Positions 18,334 through 28,911 are shown, counted from the stretch's first letter. The stretch: 64,000 bases of DNA from Salinisphaera sp. G21_0 (GCF_017744115.1 NZ_JAGHQW010000014.1:1-64000), one strand, 5' to 3'. The notes: a model not told the origin generated them from the sequence alone. Translations and numbers: made by a program.

Positions 18334-21300
18334 ATGCATAGAAGCTCTGCTGGTATCGGTGGTCAATACGCAGGATCAGGTAATAATTACAACCAACCGG
18401 ATGACCATGCCGCTTATTCAAAGTGTGGACAATATAGACATGCCACCGTCAGAAAGAGGGATAATATCCCCCGCACTACTCCGGAGCGTAATGAATTTTA
18501 CCACTCTTCTGGCCCATATTTTACCCAAAACCTGCCGTGCCGTTCAGTAAACCCTGCTCAAGATTTCAATGCCCTCATCAAACAGGAAGTAATGGATGAT
18601 TTGATGAGTAAATCTGATCATTTCGGTTATCGTTACGATGGGAAAAATCACAGTCAATATGCCAACTCCATTAAAAGATACACGTTAGCTTCTCAAAGCC
18701 CCTTAACCCGAGGGGAACAAAGCCAGCTGCTGCGTTTTTTGCAAAATTACACAGCCACACGGCGTTGGAGTTGGCGAAGCCTGACAACAACACTTCATTC
18801 ATTTACTTCAGCGGGTGTTTTTACCCCTCATAAACCCGTGGATGAGCGTGTCAGGCACACTCAGGTTGCCTTATTGTCAATGCTACTTGATGCAATAACA
18901 TTCAAGTGCAACCGAAAAGCTGCAGCATGGGATATTGATGCCCAGGGAATCACCAACCTGCTGTGGGCCATGGCGAAACTGGTAGACAGCAGGCAGGAGC
19001 GAACACCAGGGTTCAACGAGGCTATGGCCGCGCTGCTGCCCCACGTGAACGAACAAAAAGATCAATTTAATGCTCTGGGGATCGCCAACCTGCTGTGGGC
19101 CATGGCAAAACTGGCGGTCAACGGGCATGAGCGGACTCCGGGGCTCAATGGGGCCGTGGCTGCGCTGTTGCCACATGTGAACCTACAGAAAGCGAACTTT
19201 AAACCACAGGGAATCGCCAACCTGCTGTGGGCCATCACAAAACTGGTTGAACACGGGCTGGAGCGAACACCAGAGCTCAACAAGGCCGTGGCCGCGATGT
19301 TGCCCCGGGTAAACGCACTGAAAACTGACTTTAAACCAAGGGACATTGCCAACCTGTTGTGGACCATGGCAAAACTGGTGGACAACTGGCAGGAGCGAAC
19401 ACCAGAGCTCAAAGAAGCCGTGGCCGCGCTGTTGCCCCTTGTGAACACACAGAAAGGCCAATTTAATGCGCAGGATATCACCAACCTGCTTTGGGCCATG
19501 GCAAAACTGGTGGACAACTGGCAGGAGCAAACACCAGGGCTCAAAGAGGCTCTGGTTGCATTACTGCCCCGGGTGAACGTACAGAAAGCTAACTTTAACA
19601 CACAGGAAATCGCCAACCTGCTGTGGGCCATGGCAAAACTGGTGGACAACGGGCTGGAGCAGACAACAGATCTCAGCGAGGCCGTAGCGGCGCTATTGCC
19701 CCACGTGAACGCACAGAAAACTAACTTTAAACCACAGGGTATCGCCAACCTGCTGTGGGCCATGGCAAAACTGGTGGACAACGGGCTGGAGCTGACACCA
19801 AGCCTCAACGGAGTCGTGACCGCATTGCTGCCCCGCGTGAACGCAAAGAAAGAACAATTTATTACTCAGCAAATCGCCACCCTGCTGTGGGCCATCGCGA
19901 AACTGGTGGACAACAGGTATGAGCGGACACCAGAGCTCAACGAGGCTGTGGCCGCGCTGTTGCCCCGGATAAAAGCACAGAAAGACCAGTTTATTGCTCA
20001 GCATATCACCAACCTGATGTGGGCCATGGCGAAACTGGTGGACAACGGGCTGGAGCAGACAGCAGAACTCAAAGAGGCCGAGGCCGCTCTATTGCCCAAC
20101 GTGAACGTACAGAAAGCTGATTTCAAACCGCAGGGTATCGCCAACCTGCTGTGGGCCATCGCGAAACTGGTGGACAACGGGCAGGACAGGACACCAGAGC
20201 TCAACGGGGCTCTGGCCGTGCTGTTGCCTCAAGTGATGGCACAGAAAGCTGAATTTAAACCAAAGGAAATCACCCACCTGCTGTGGGCCATGGCGAAACT
20301 GGTGGACAACGGGCAGGGGCGAATACCAGGACTCGAAAAGACCGTGGCCGCGCTGTTGCCCCACGTGAATGAACAGAAAGAGCAACTTATTCCTCAGCAT
20401 ATCGCCAACCTGCTGTGGGCCATGGCAAAACTGGTGGACAACGGGCAGGAGCAGACACCAAGCCTCAAAGAGGCCGTGGCTGCACTGTTGATTCACATGA
20501 ACTCACAGAAAAAACAATTGACTCCTCAACATATCGCCAACCTGCTGTGGGCCATCGCGAAACTGGTGGACAACGGGCAGGAGCAGACACCAGAACTCAA
20601 CGAGGCCGTGGCCGCGCTGTTGCCACACATGAACGCACAGAAAGCTAACTTTAACCCACAGGAAATCGCCAACCTGATGTGGGCCATGGCGAAACTGGTG
20701 GACAAAGGGCAGGAACAGGCACCAGAGCTCAAAGAGGCCGTGGCCTTGCTGTTGCCCAGCGTGAACGCGCAGAAAGACCAATTTAATGCTCAGGGTATCA
20801 CCAACCTGCTCTGGTCCATGGCAAAACTGGTGGACAGCAAGCAGGGCCAGACACCAGAATTCAACGAGTCCGTAGCTGCCCTGTTGCCTTACGTGAACGC
20901 ACAGAAGGATCAATTTAACCTTCAGGGTATTGCCAACCTGCTGTGGGCCATGGCAAAACTGGGTGAACTCATTGAGCTGAACGTGTTTACCGCCACATTC
21001 GAATCGCTTGTCTTCCGAATCTGTGAAACTCCCCGGCTCTCTCAGCAAACCATATTGATGTCTCTCTGGGGAGTCATGGTATGCTGCGCCAGGTTGTCTC
21101 TGGTCGCCACTGCCAATAAAAATAATGTGCTTGAAAAACACATGGATGACCTGTTTACTCGCCTGGGAAATACATCCCCCGACAATGAAGATGATCAATC
21201 CGTCATTGCCATGGCCGCAAGTTGGCTTGGCAGAACGTGTCCGATCATCCCCCATTACCAGACAACCATTTCAATACCTCAATCCAATTTCCGTGATCAA

Positions 21301-21738
21301 CTCCAATCATGCATTCCCTCTTTAAAGATTGAAGAAGAAAAGTGTCTGAACTCATTGCCCCCGGTTGACCTGCTACTGCCAGATCACAACATTGTTATTG
21401 AAATTCAGGGACCCTCTCATTACGCAAGTGCTGATTTCAAAACCAGGAATGGTTCGACTCTGCTGAAAATCGCACTGCTGAAAAAATCAGGATTTGAAGT
21501 CATTGAAATCCCGGCTAACATACTTTGGAATCAGGATTTAATGAAATCATATATTGATCAAATAAAGACCAGGACAGGCATCCCGCCACAGGATCATTCT
21601 GTATCACTTAACAGAGAAGAGGCATACGTTACTACCGATAAAAGACCGCAAGAGCACGGTTACTTAACTGCCAAAGAACCTTCAGAAGAGCAAACAGGTA
21701 AATCAAAAAGGAGAAAAAGGACGAGAAAAAACCAGTAA
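18334..21738 (+). CDS. Copy 7: OPR-like 16-repeat protein with RAP domain
   Basis: 1134 residues with 16 repeats (Trp 211 to 871), sister of copy 6. Its first 25 codons (MHRSSAGIGGQYAGSGNNYN) match copy 8 rather than copy 6, while the next 180 residues match copy 6. That mosaic indicates gene conversion across the array. The capping segment has VFTATFESLVFRICETPRLS. The RAP domain is at about 1011-1063 (EIQGPSHYASADF, KKSGFEVIEIP) and the basic tail is KSKRRKRTRKNQ. The spacer to copy 8 (21739-21913) carries GGCATGGCATC, a local five-base duplication of GGCAT. Confidence 0.9.
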   Translation: MHRSSAGIGGQYAGSGNNYNQPDDHAAYSKCGQYRHATVRKRDNIPRTTPERNEFYHSSGPYFTQNLPCRSVNPAQDFNALIKQEVMDDLMSKSDHFGYRYDGKNHSQYANSIKRYTLASQSPLTRGEQSQLLRFLQNYTATRRWSWRSLTTTLHSFTSAGVFTPHKPVDERVRHTQVALLSMLLDAITFKCNRKAAAWDIDAQGITNLLWAMAKLVDSRQERTPGFNEAMAALLPHVNEQKDQFNALGIANLLWAMAKLAVNGHERTPGLNGAVAALLPHVNLQKANFKPQGIANLLWAITKLVEHGLERTPELNKAVAAMLPRVNALKTDFKPRDIANLLWTMAKLVDNWQERTPELKEAVAALLPLVNTQKGQFNAQDITNLLWAMAKLVDNWQEQTPGLKEALVALLPRVNVQKANFNTQEIANLLWAMAKLVDNGLEQTTDLSEAVAALLPHVNAQKTNFKPQGIANLLWAMAKLVDNGLELTPSLNGVVTALLPRVNAKKEQFITQQIATLLWAIAKLVDNRYERTPELNEAVAALLPRIKAQKDQFIAQHITNLMWAMAKLVDNGLEQTAELKEAEAALLPNVNVQKADFKPQGIANLLWAIAKLVDNGQDRTPELNGALAVLLPQVMAQKAEFKPKEITHLLWAMAKLVDNGQGRIPGLEKTVAALLPHVNEQKEQLIPQHIANLLWAMAKLVDNGQEQTPSLKEAVAALLIHMNSQKKQLTPQHIANLLWAIAKLVDNGQEQTPELNEAVAALLPHMNAQKANFNPQEIANLMWAMAKLVDKGQEQAPELKEAVALLLPSVNAQKDQFNAQGITNLLWSMAKLVDSKQGQTPEFNESVAALLPYVNAQKDQFNLQGIANLLWAMAKLGELIELNVFTATFESLVFRICETPRLSQQTILMSLWGVMVCCARLSLVATANKNNVLEKHMDDLFTRLGNTSPDNEDDQSVIAMAASWLGRTCPIIPHYQTTISIPQSNFRDQLQSCIPSLKIEEEKCLNSLPPVDLLLPDHNIVIEIQGPSHYASADFKTRNGSTLLKIALLKKSGFEVIEIPANILWNQDLMKSYIDQIKTRTGIPPQDHSVSLNREEAYVTTDKRPQEHGYLTAKEPSEEQTGKSKRRKRTRKNQ

Positions 21739-21913
21739 TCTCCTCCCTTCCATCATGACTCAAGAACCGTTTTCACATTCAAGGCAGTGCCAGCGTTGAA
21801 CACCTGTTGCCCATGCAGCTCGCCCCGGATGATTTGAAAATAACGGATTGATGGCATGGCATCAGGGGTAGATGAGTATCCCCAACCGTTTGTGTTATCG
21901 ACATTTCAGCAAA

Positions 21914-21976
21914 ATGAACTTCTGATCAGAACAGCAGTCTACTTTTTATATTTTCATGAAATAATGAAATATAATT
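21914..21976 (+). promoter_or_regulatory. Conserved 63-bp leader of copy 8
   Basis: TTCTGATCAGAA is here a perfect 12-bp palindrome. The second repeat is AGCAGTCTACT, and the AT-rich repeat has CATGAAATAATG instead of CATGAATTAATG. Confidence 0.6.
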
Positions 21977-24886
21977 ATGCATAGAAGCTCTGCTGGTATC
22001 GGTGGTCAATACGCAGGATCAGGTAATAATTACAACCAACCGGATGACCGTGCCGCTTATTCAGGGCGTGGGCGATACAGACATGCCACAGTCAGAAAAT
22101 GGGATAATCCCCCCCGCACTAACCCGGGGCGTGATAAATTTTACCGATCTTCTGCCGTACGCTCCTCACAACATATGCAGTACCGTTCGGTAAAACCTGC
22201 TCAAGATTTTAATCCCCTCATCAAACAGGAAATAATAGATGGCCTGGTGAGTAAATCTGATCGGCTCGGTCATCGCTATGATGGCAGGCATCATGGCCAA
22301 TACGCCAGTTCCATTAAAAAATACACGTCGGCTGCTAAAAGACCGTTAAATCGAGCGGAACAACGCCAGCTGATATGTGTGCTGCAAAATTTTACAGCAA
22401 CGCGGAGCTGGAATTGGCTAAGTCTGACAACAACACTTCATTCATTTACCTCAGCGGGTGTTTTTACCCTTCATAAACCCATGGATCAGCTGGTTCAGCT
22501 TACTCAAGCAGTCTTATTGTCAACGCTACTTGATGCATTAATATTCAAGTGCAACCAAAAACCTGAAGCCAGGGATATTGATGCCCGGGGCATCGCCAAC
22601 CTGCTGTGGGCCATGGCGAAACTGGTGGACAACGGGCAGGAGCGGACACCAGAACTCAAAGAGGCCATTGCCGCGCTATTGCCCCACATGAACGCACAGA
22701 AAGACCAGTTTATTCCTCAGCATATCGCCAACCTGCTGTGGGCTATGGCAAAACTGGTGAACAACGTGCAGGCGCAGACACCAGAACTCAATGGGGCCAT
22801 GGCCGCCTTGTTGCCCCGCGTGAATGCACTGAAAGACCGATTTAAGAGCCAGGGTATCGCCAACCTGCTGTGGGCCATGGCAAAACTGGTGGACAGCGGA
22901 CTGGAGCGGACACCAGAACTCAACGGGGCCGTGGCCGCTCTGTTGCCCCACATGAACGCACAGAAAGCTAACTTTAACCCACAGGAAATCGCCAACCTGC
23001 TGTGGGCCATGGCAAAACTGGTGGACAATGGCCAGGAGCGAACACCAGAGTTCAACGAGGCCTTAGCCGCGCTGTTACCTCACATGAACGCACAGAAAGC
23101 TGACTTTAACTCACAGGAAATCGCCAACCTGCTGTGGGCCATGGCGAAACTGGTGGACCTTGACCAGCAGCAAACACCAGAACTCAACGAAGCCGTGGCC
23201 GCGCTGTTGCCCCACGTGAACATACAGAAAGCTAACTTTAAACCACAGGAAATCGCCAACCTGCTATGGGCCATGGCAAAACTGGTGGACAATGGGCAGA
23301 AACGGACACCAGAGCTCAAAAAGGCGGTAGCCGCGCTGTTGCCCAGCGTGAACCCACAGAAAGCTTACAAACCACGGGATATTGCCAACATGCTGTGGGC
23401 CATGGCGAAACTGGTGGACAACGGGCAGGAGCAGACACCGGAGCTCAAAGCGGCCGTAGCCGCGCTGTTGCATTGCGTAAACACACAGACTGCAAACTTT
23501 AAGCCAAAAGGTATCGTCAACCTGCTGTGGGGCACGGCGAAACTGGTGGACAACGGGCTGGATCCGACGCCAGGTCTCAAAGAAGCTGTCACCGCACTGT
23601 TACCCCACGTGAATGCATATAAAGACCAATTTAATGCCCAGGCTATTGCCAACCTGTTCTGGGCCATGGCGAAACTGGTGGACAACGGGCAGGAGCAGTT
23701 ACCAGGGTTCAACAAGGCCGTGGTTGGCATGTTGCCCCACGTGAACGCACAGAAAGCTAACTTTAAGCCACAGGAAATCGCCAATCTGCTGTGGGCCATA
23801 GTGAAGATGGTGAACAAGGGGCTGGTGCGGACAGCAGAACTGAAAGGGGCCGTGGCCGCGCTGTTGCCCCACGTGAACACACAGAAAAACAAATTTAATG
23901 CCCAGGAAATTGCCAACCTGTTTTGGGCCATTGCAAAACTGGTGGACAACGGGCAAGAGCAAACACCTGGGCTCAATGAAGCTGTCAACGCGCTGTTATC
24001 CAACGTAAACGCACAGAATGCCAACTTTAAACCAGTGGATATTGCCAGCCTGCTGTGGGCCATAGCGAAACTGGGTGAGTTCGTTGAGTTGAACGTGGTT
24101 ACCTCTATGTTCGAATCTCTTGTCTACAGAACCCATGAAAACCCTCTACTCTCCGGGCAAGATATATTGATGTCGCTCTGGGGAGTAATGGTATGCTGTG
24201 CCAGGTTGTCTCTGCTCTCCAACGCCAATAAAAATAACGTACTTGAAATGCACATGGATGATCTCTTTACTCGCCTGGAGAATGCATGCCCGGACAATGA
24301 AGAAGATCAACGCATCATTGCCATGGCCTCAAGTTGGCTTGGCAGACCGTGTCCGGTCGTCCCTCATTACCAGACTACCAGGTCAAAACTTCAATCTGAC
24401 TTTCGCGATCAACTCCAATCATGCTTTCCCTCTTTGAAGATAGAAGAAGAAAAGAGTCTGAACTCATTACCTCCGGTTGACCTGTTACTGCCAGATCTCA
24501 ACATTGTGATTGAAATTCAGGGACCCTTTCATTACGTGAGTAACGATTTCAAAACCCGGAATGGTTCGACTCTGCTTAAAATTGCACTGCTGCAAAAAGC
24601 AGGATTTGAGGTTATTGAAATCCCGGTTAACCAGCTTTTGAACCGGGATTTAATCAAACGATGTATTAATCAAATAAAGACCAGGGTGAACACCCCGCCA
24701 CAGGGGCATGGCTCTGAATCATTTACACGCACAGGGACAGATGAGGCATACTTTGCTGCCGATGCAGGATGGCAAGATCACGGTTACTTAACCGCCGAAG
24801 AACATAGAGCAGAGCAACCAGGCAAACCAAAAAGTAGAACAAGGAAGAGAAAAAAAAAGCCAGTAATCTCCCCCCTTCCATCATGA
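21977..24886 (+). CDS. Copy 8: OPR-like 12-repeat protein with RAP domain
   Basis: 969 residues with 12 repeats (Trp 211 to 694). One unit is two residues short at the inter-repeat loop (NPQKAYKPRDI). Two units carry NLFWA and one NLLWGTAKL. The segment after the repeats is unusual in RTHENPLLSGQDI. The RAP domain is at about 834-886 (VDLLLPDLNIVIEIQG, where Leu replaces the usual His). The tail of about 55 residues contains an acidic/aromatic part (TDEAYFAADAGWQDHGYLTA) and ends KPKSRTRKRKKKPVISPLPS, a strong monopartite NLS-like cluster. It is followed by a class-A spacer of 212 bp. Confidence 0.9.
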   Translation: MHRSSAGIGGQYAGSGNNYNQPDDRAAYSGRGRYRHATVRKWDNPPRTNPGRDKFYRSSAVRSSQHMQYRSVKPAQDFNPLIKQEIIDGLVSKSDRLGHRYDGRHHGQYASSIKKYTSAAKRPLNRAEQRQLICVLQNFTATRSWNWLSLTTTLHSFTSAGVFTLHKPMDQLVQLTQAVLLSTLLDALIFKCNQKPEARDIDARGIANLLWAMAKLVDNGQERTPELKEAIAALLPHMNAQKDQFIPQHIANLLWAMAKLVNNVQAQTPELNGAMAALLPRVNALKDRFKSQGIANLLWAMAKLVDSGLERTPELNGAVAALLPHMNAQKANFNPQEIANLLWAMAKLVDNGQERTPEFNEALAALLPHMNAQKADFNSQEIANLLWAMAKLVDLDQQQTPELNEAVAALLPHVNIQKANFKPQEIANLLWAMAKLVDNGQKRTPELKKAVAALLPSVNPQKAYKPRDIANMLWAMAKLVDNGQEQTPELKAAVAALLHCVNTQTANFKPKGIVNLLWGTAKLVDNGLDPTPGLKEAVTALLPHVNAYKDQFNAQAIANLFWAMAKLVDNGQEQLPGFNKAVVGMLPHVNAQKANFKPQEIANLLWAIVKMVNKGLVRTAELKGAVAALLPHVNTQKNKFNAQEIANLFWAIAKLVDNGQEQTPGLNEAVNALLSNVNAQNANFKPVDIASLLWAIAKLGEFVELNVVTSMFESLVYRTHENPLLSGQDILMSLWGVMVCCARLSLLSNANKNNVLEMHMDDLFTRLENACPDNEEDQRIIAMASSWLGRPCPVVPHYQTTRSKLQSDFRDQLQSCFPSLKIEEEKSLNSLPPVDLLLPDLNIVIEIQGPFHYVSNDFKTRNGSTLLKIALLQKAGFEVIEIPVNQLLNRDLIKRCINQIKTRVNTPPQGHGSESFTRTGTDEAYFAADAGWQDHGYLTAEEHRAEQPGKPKSRTRKRKKKPVISPLPS

Positions 24887-25035
24887 CTCAAGAACCGTTT
24901 TCACATTCAAGGGAATGAGTGTCAGAACACATGTTGTTCATGAATCTCGCCCCGGATGATTTTCAATAACGGATGGGTAACATCAGGAGTCGATGTGTAT
25001 CCCCAAATACCTGGTTTTATCGACATTTCAGTTAA

Positions 25036-25098
25036 ATGAACTTCTGAACAGAATAACAGTCTGCCTTTTATATTTTCATGAATTAATGAAATATCATT
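25036..25098 (+). promoter_or_regulatory. Conserved 63-bp leader of copy 9
   Basis: The most diverged leader: GAATAACAGTCTGCCTTTTATATT, and AATATCATT just before the start. The MNF ORF and the 63-bp length are unchanged. Confidence 0.5.
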
Positions 25099-28000
25099 AT
25101 GGATAGAAGCTCTGCTGGTATCAGTGGTAAATACGCAAAATCAGGTAATGATTACAACCAACCGGATGACCGTGTCGCTTCTTCAATGGGTGGGCGATAC
25201 AGACATGGCACAGTCAGAAAGTGGGATAATTCCCTCCGCAATACTCCGGAGGTCAACAAATTTCACCATTCTTCGGCCGCAAGCTCTTCTCAAGATCTAC
25301 AGCGCCGTTCAGTAAACCCTGCCCAGGATTATAATGCCCTTATCAAACAGGAGGTAATGGAAAGCCTGGTGAGAAAATCGGATCACATGGGTTATCACTA
25401 TGATGGGAGATATCACGGACAATATGCCAGTTCAATTAAAAAATATACGTCAGCTTCTAAAAGACCTCTAAATCGAGCTGAACAAGTCAAGCTGATACGT
25501 TTACTGCAAAATTTTACCGCAACACGGAGCTGGAATTGGCGAAGCCTGACGACAACACTTCATTCATTGACTTCAGCGGGTGTTTTTACCCCTCATAACC
25601 CCATGGATGAGCGTGTTACACGTACACAAGCTGCCTTATTGTCAACGCTACTTGATGCAATAATATTTAACTGCAACCACAAAACTGAAGCGAGGAGGAA
25701 TATTGATCCCCAGGGCATAACCAATCTGCTGTGGGCCATAGCGAAACTGGTGGACAGAGGGCAGGAGCTGACACCAGAGCTCAAAGAGGCTGTGGCCGTG
25801 CTGTTGCCCCGCGTAAACGCAAACAAAGACCAATTTAATGCCCAGGGAATCGCCAACCTGCTGTGGGCCATAGCGAAACTGGTGAACAACTGGGAGTGGA
25901 CACCCCAGCTCAAAGAAGCTGTGCCCGCGCTGTGGCCCCAGGTAAACGCACAGAAAGCTAACTTTGATCCACAGGAAATCGCCAGCCTGCTGTGGGCCAT
26001 GGCGAAACTGGTAAGCAACGGGCAGGAGCGGACACCAGAACTCAAAGAGGCCCTGGCCGTACTTCTGCCCCATGTGAACGCACAGAAAGACCAATTTAAT
26101 ACCCAGGGTATCGCCAACCTGTTGTGGGCCATGGCGAAACTGGTAGACAACGGGGAGTTAGCACCAAAGCTCAAAGAAACTGTGGCCACGCTGTTGCCCC
26201 AAGTGAAACCACTGAAAACTCAATTTAACCCACAGGAAATCGTCAACCTGCTGTGGGCAATGGCGAAACTGGTGAACAACGGGCAGGAGCGGACACCAGA
26301 ACTCAAAGAGGCCCTGACCCTGCTTTTGCATCAAGTGAACGCAAAGAAAGACCAATTTAGTCACCAGGGTCAGGGTATCGCCAACCTGCTGTGGGCCATG
26401 GCGAAACTGGTGGACAACGGGCTGGAGCGGACACCAGCGTTCAAAAAGGCTGTGGCCGCGCTGGTACCCCATGTGAGCGGAGAGAAAACTCGCTTTAACC
26501 CACAGGAAACCGCCAACCTGCTGTGGGCCATGGCGAAACTGGCGGACAGCGGGCAGGCGCGAACACCAGGGCTCTACCGGGCCGTAGCCGCGCTGATACC
26601 CCGCGTGAACACACAGAAGGCTCACTTTACTCCACAGGAAATCGCCAACCTGCTGTGGGCCATGGCGAAACTGGTGGACAACGGGCAGAAGCAGACACAA
26701 GAGTTCAAAAAGACCGTGGCCGCACTGTTGCCCCATGTGAATGCAAAGAAAGACCAATTTAGTGCCCAGGGGATCGCCAACCTGCTCTGGGCCATGGGGA
26801 AACTGGTGGACAGCGGCCAGCAGCAGGCACCAGACCTGATCGCGGCTGTGGCCGTGATGTTACCCTACGTGAAGGCAAAAAAAGACCAGTTTATTCCTCA
26901 GAATATCGCCAACCTGCTGTGGGTCATGGCGAAGTTGGTGGACAACGGCTTTGAGCAGCCCCCCGGGCTCAAACAGGCCGTGGCCACGCTGTTGCCCTGC
27001 GTGCACGCAAAAAAAGACCAATTTAAGGCCCAGGGTATCACCAACCTGCTGTGGGCCATGGCGAAACTTGTGGACAACGGGCAGGAACGGACACCAGGGC
27101 TCAGAGAAGCTGTGGCTGTGCTGTTGAGCCTCGTGAACGCACAGAAAGACCAATTCAGTGCCCAGGGCATCGCCAACCTGTTCTGGGCCATGGCGAAACT
27201 GGTGGAGAACGGGCAAGAGCAAACACGTGGGCTCAAAGAAGCGGTGGTTGCCCTGTTACCCCAAATGAGTGTACAGACAGCTAACTTTAACCCACAGGAA
27301 ATAGCCAACCTGCTGTGGGCCATGGCAAAACTGGTGGACAACGGCTTTGAGCAGACACCAGATCTCAACGAAGCCATAACCGGGCTGTTGCCCTGTGTGA
27401 ATGCACAGAAAGACCAATTTAAGGCCCAGGGTATCGCCAACCTGCTGTGGGCCATGGCGAAACTTGTGGACAACGGGGAGGAGCGGACACCAGAGCTCAA
27501 CGATGCTGTGGCCACACTGTTGACCCACATGAGCACACGGAGAGACCAATTTACTCCTCAGCATATCGCCAACCTGCTGTGGGCCATGGCGAAACTGGTG
27601 GACAACGGGCTGGAGCGGACACCAATGCTCAAAGAGGCCGTGGCCGCGCTGTTGCCCAACGTGAAGACACAGAAAGAGCAATTTACTCCTCAGCAGATCG
27701 CCAACCTGCTATGGGCTATTGCGAAACTGGTGGACAAAGGGGAGTGGACACCAGATCTCAAAGCTGCTGTGGCCACGCTGTTGACTCACGTGAACGCATA
27801 TCAAGGTAACTTTAAACCACAGGAAATCGTCAACCTCCTGTGGGCCATGGCGAAACTGGTGGACAACGGCCAGGAGCTGACACCAAGGTTCAAAAAAGCC
27901 CTGGCCGAACTGTTGCCCCACATGAACGCACATAAAGACCAATTTAATGCCCAGGGGATCACCAACCTCCTGTGGGCCATGGCGAAACTGATGGACAGCG

Positions 28001-28911
28001 GCCAGGAGCGGGTTCCGGAACTCAACGAGGCTGTGGCTGCACTTTTGCCCTGCGTGAACGCACAGAAAGACCAGTTTATTCCTCAGCATATCGCCAACCT
28101 GCTGTGGTGCATAGCAAAAATGGGTGAGCTTGTTGAGCTGAACGAGGTTATCTCTACGTTCGAATCGCTGGTCTACCGAATCAGTGAAAATCCTCAGCTC
28201 TGTCAACAAACGATATTTATGTCTCTCTGGGGAGTCATGGTATGCTGTGCCAGGTTGTCTCTGGTCTCCAATGCCAATAAAAATAACGTGCTTGAAAAAC
28301 ACATGGATGACCTGTTTACCCGGCTGGAAAATACCTGCCCAGACAATCAAGAGGATCAATCCATCATTGCCATGGCCGCCAGTTGGCTTGGCAGAGCCTA
28401 TCCGGTGACTCCCTGTTACCCGACAATCATGTCAAGACATCAGTCCAACTTCCGTAATCAACTCCAATCATGCATTCCTTCTTTGCAGATTGAAGAAGAA
28501 AAGAGTCTGAACTCATTACCTCCAGTCGACCTGCTACTGCCAGATCACAACATTGTGATTGAAATCCAGGGACCGTTTCATTACGTAAATGGTGATTTCA
28601 ACACCAGGAATGGTTCGACCCTGCTTAAAATCGCACTATTGCAAAAAGCAGGATTTGAGGTCATTGAAGTCCCGTTTAAACAGATTTGTAACCGGGACTT
28701 AATGAAACTGTGTATTGATCAAGTAAAGACCAGGGTAAACATCCCGCCACAGGGGCATGACTCTGAATCATTTACCAGCGGGGATACAGATGGGGAATAC
28801 TTTACTGCCGATGAAGGGTGGGAAGAACAAGGTTACTTCACCGCCGAAGAAACTGCAGAACAGCAACCACGCAAACCAAAAAGCAAAAAAAAGAAGAAAA
28901 AATGCCAGTAA
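25099..28911 (+). CDS. Copy 9: OPR-like 19-repeat protein with RAP domain, longest array
   Basis: 1270 residues with 19 repeats (final Trp at about 1003), the longest complete array in the window. It is also the richest in small in-frame indels, nearly all at the loops: NNWEWTP, DNGELAP and DKGEWTP lack one or two residues after DNG, and one unit has a duplicated QG (SHQGQGIANLL). One residue is inserted before the first repeat (ARRNIDPQ). The last unit is LLWCIAKMGELVELNEV. The RAP domain is at about 1143-1195 (EIQGPFHYVNGDF, EVIEVPFKQI). The tail ends with KPKSKKKKKKCQ. Keeping frame through this many length changes argues for selection on the protein. Confidence 0.9.
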   Translation: MDRSSAGISGKYAKSGNDYNQPDDRVASSMGGRYRHGTVRKWDNSLRNTPEVNKFHHSSAASSSQDLQRRSVNPAQDYNALIKQEVMESLVRKSDHMGYHYDGRYHGQYASSIKKYTSASKRPLNRAEQVKLIRLLQNFTATRSWNWRSLTTTLHSLTSAGVFTPHNPMDERVTRTQAALLSTLLDAIIFNCNHKTEARRNIDPQGITNLLWAIAKLVDRGQELTPELKEAVAVLLPRVNANKDQFNAQGIANLLWAIAKLVNNWEWTPQLKEAVPALWPQVNAQKANFDPQEIASLLWAMAKLVSNGQERTPELKEALAVLLPHVNAQKDQFNTQGIANLLWAMAKLVDNGELAPKLKETVATLLPQVKPLKTQFNPQEIVNLLWAMAKLVNNGQERTPELKEALTLLLHQVNAKKDQFSHQGQGIANLLWAMAKLVDNGLERTPAFKKAVAALVPHVSGEKTRFNPQETANLLWAMAKLADSGQARTPGLYRAVAALIPRVNTQKAHFTPQEIANLLWAMAKLVDNGQKQTQEFKKTVAALLPHVNAKKDQFSAQGIANLLWAMGKLVDSGQQQAPDLIAAVAVMLPYVKAKKDQFIPQNIANLLWVMAKLVDNGFEQPPGLKQAVATLLPCVHAKKDQFKAQGITNLLWAMAKLVDNGQERTPGLREAVAVLLSLVNAQKDQFSAQGIANLFWAMAKLVENGQEQTRGLKEAVVALLPQMSVQTANFNPQEIANLLWAMAKLVDNGFEQTPDLNEAITGLLPCVNAQKDQFKAQGIANLLWAMAKLVDNGEERTPELNDAVATLLTHMSTRRDQFTPQHIANLLWAMAKLVDNGLERTPMLKEAVAALLPNVKTQKEQFTPQQIANLLWAIAKLVDKGEWTPDLKAAVATLLTHVNAYQGNFKPQEIVNLLWAMAKLVDNGQELTPRFKKALAELLPHMNAHKDQFNAQGITNLLWAMAKLMDSGQERVPELNEAVAALLPCVNAQKDQFIPQHIANLLWCIAKMGELVELNEVISTFESLVYRISENPQLCQQTIFMSLWGVMVCCARLSLVSNANKNNVLEKHMDDLFTRLENTCPDNQEDQSIIAMAASWLGRAYPVTPCYPTIMSRHQSNFRNQLQSCIPSLQIEEEKSLNSLPPVDLLLPDHNIVIEIQGPFHYVNGDFNTRNGSTLLKIALLQKAGFEVIEVPFKQICNRDLMKLCIDQVKTRVNIPPQGHDSESFTSGDTDGEYFTADEGWEEQGYFTAEETAEQQPRKPKSKKKKKKCQ

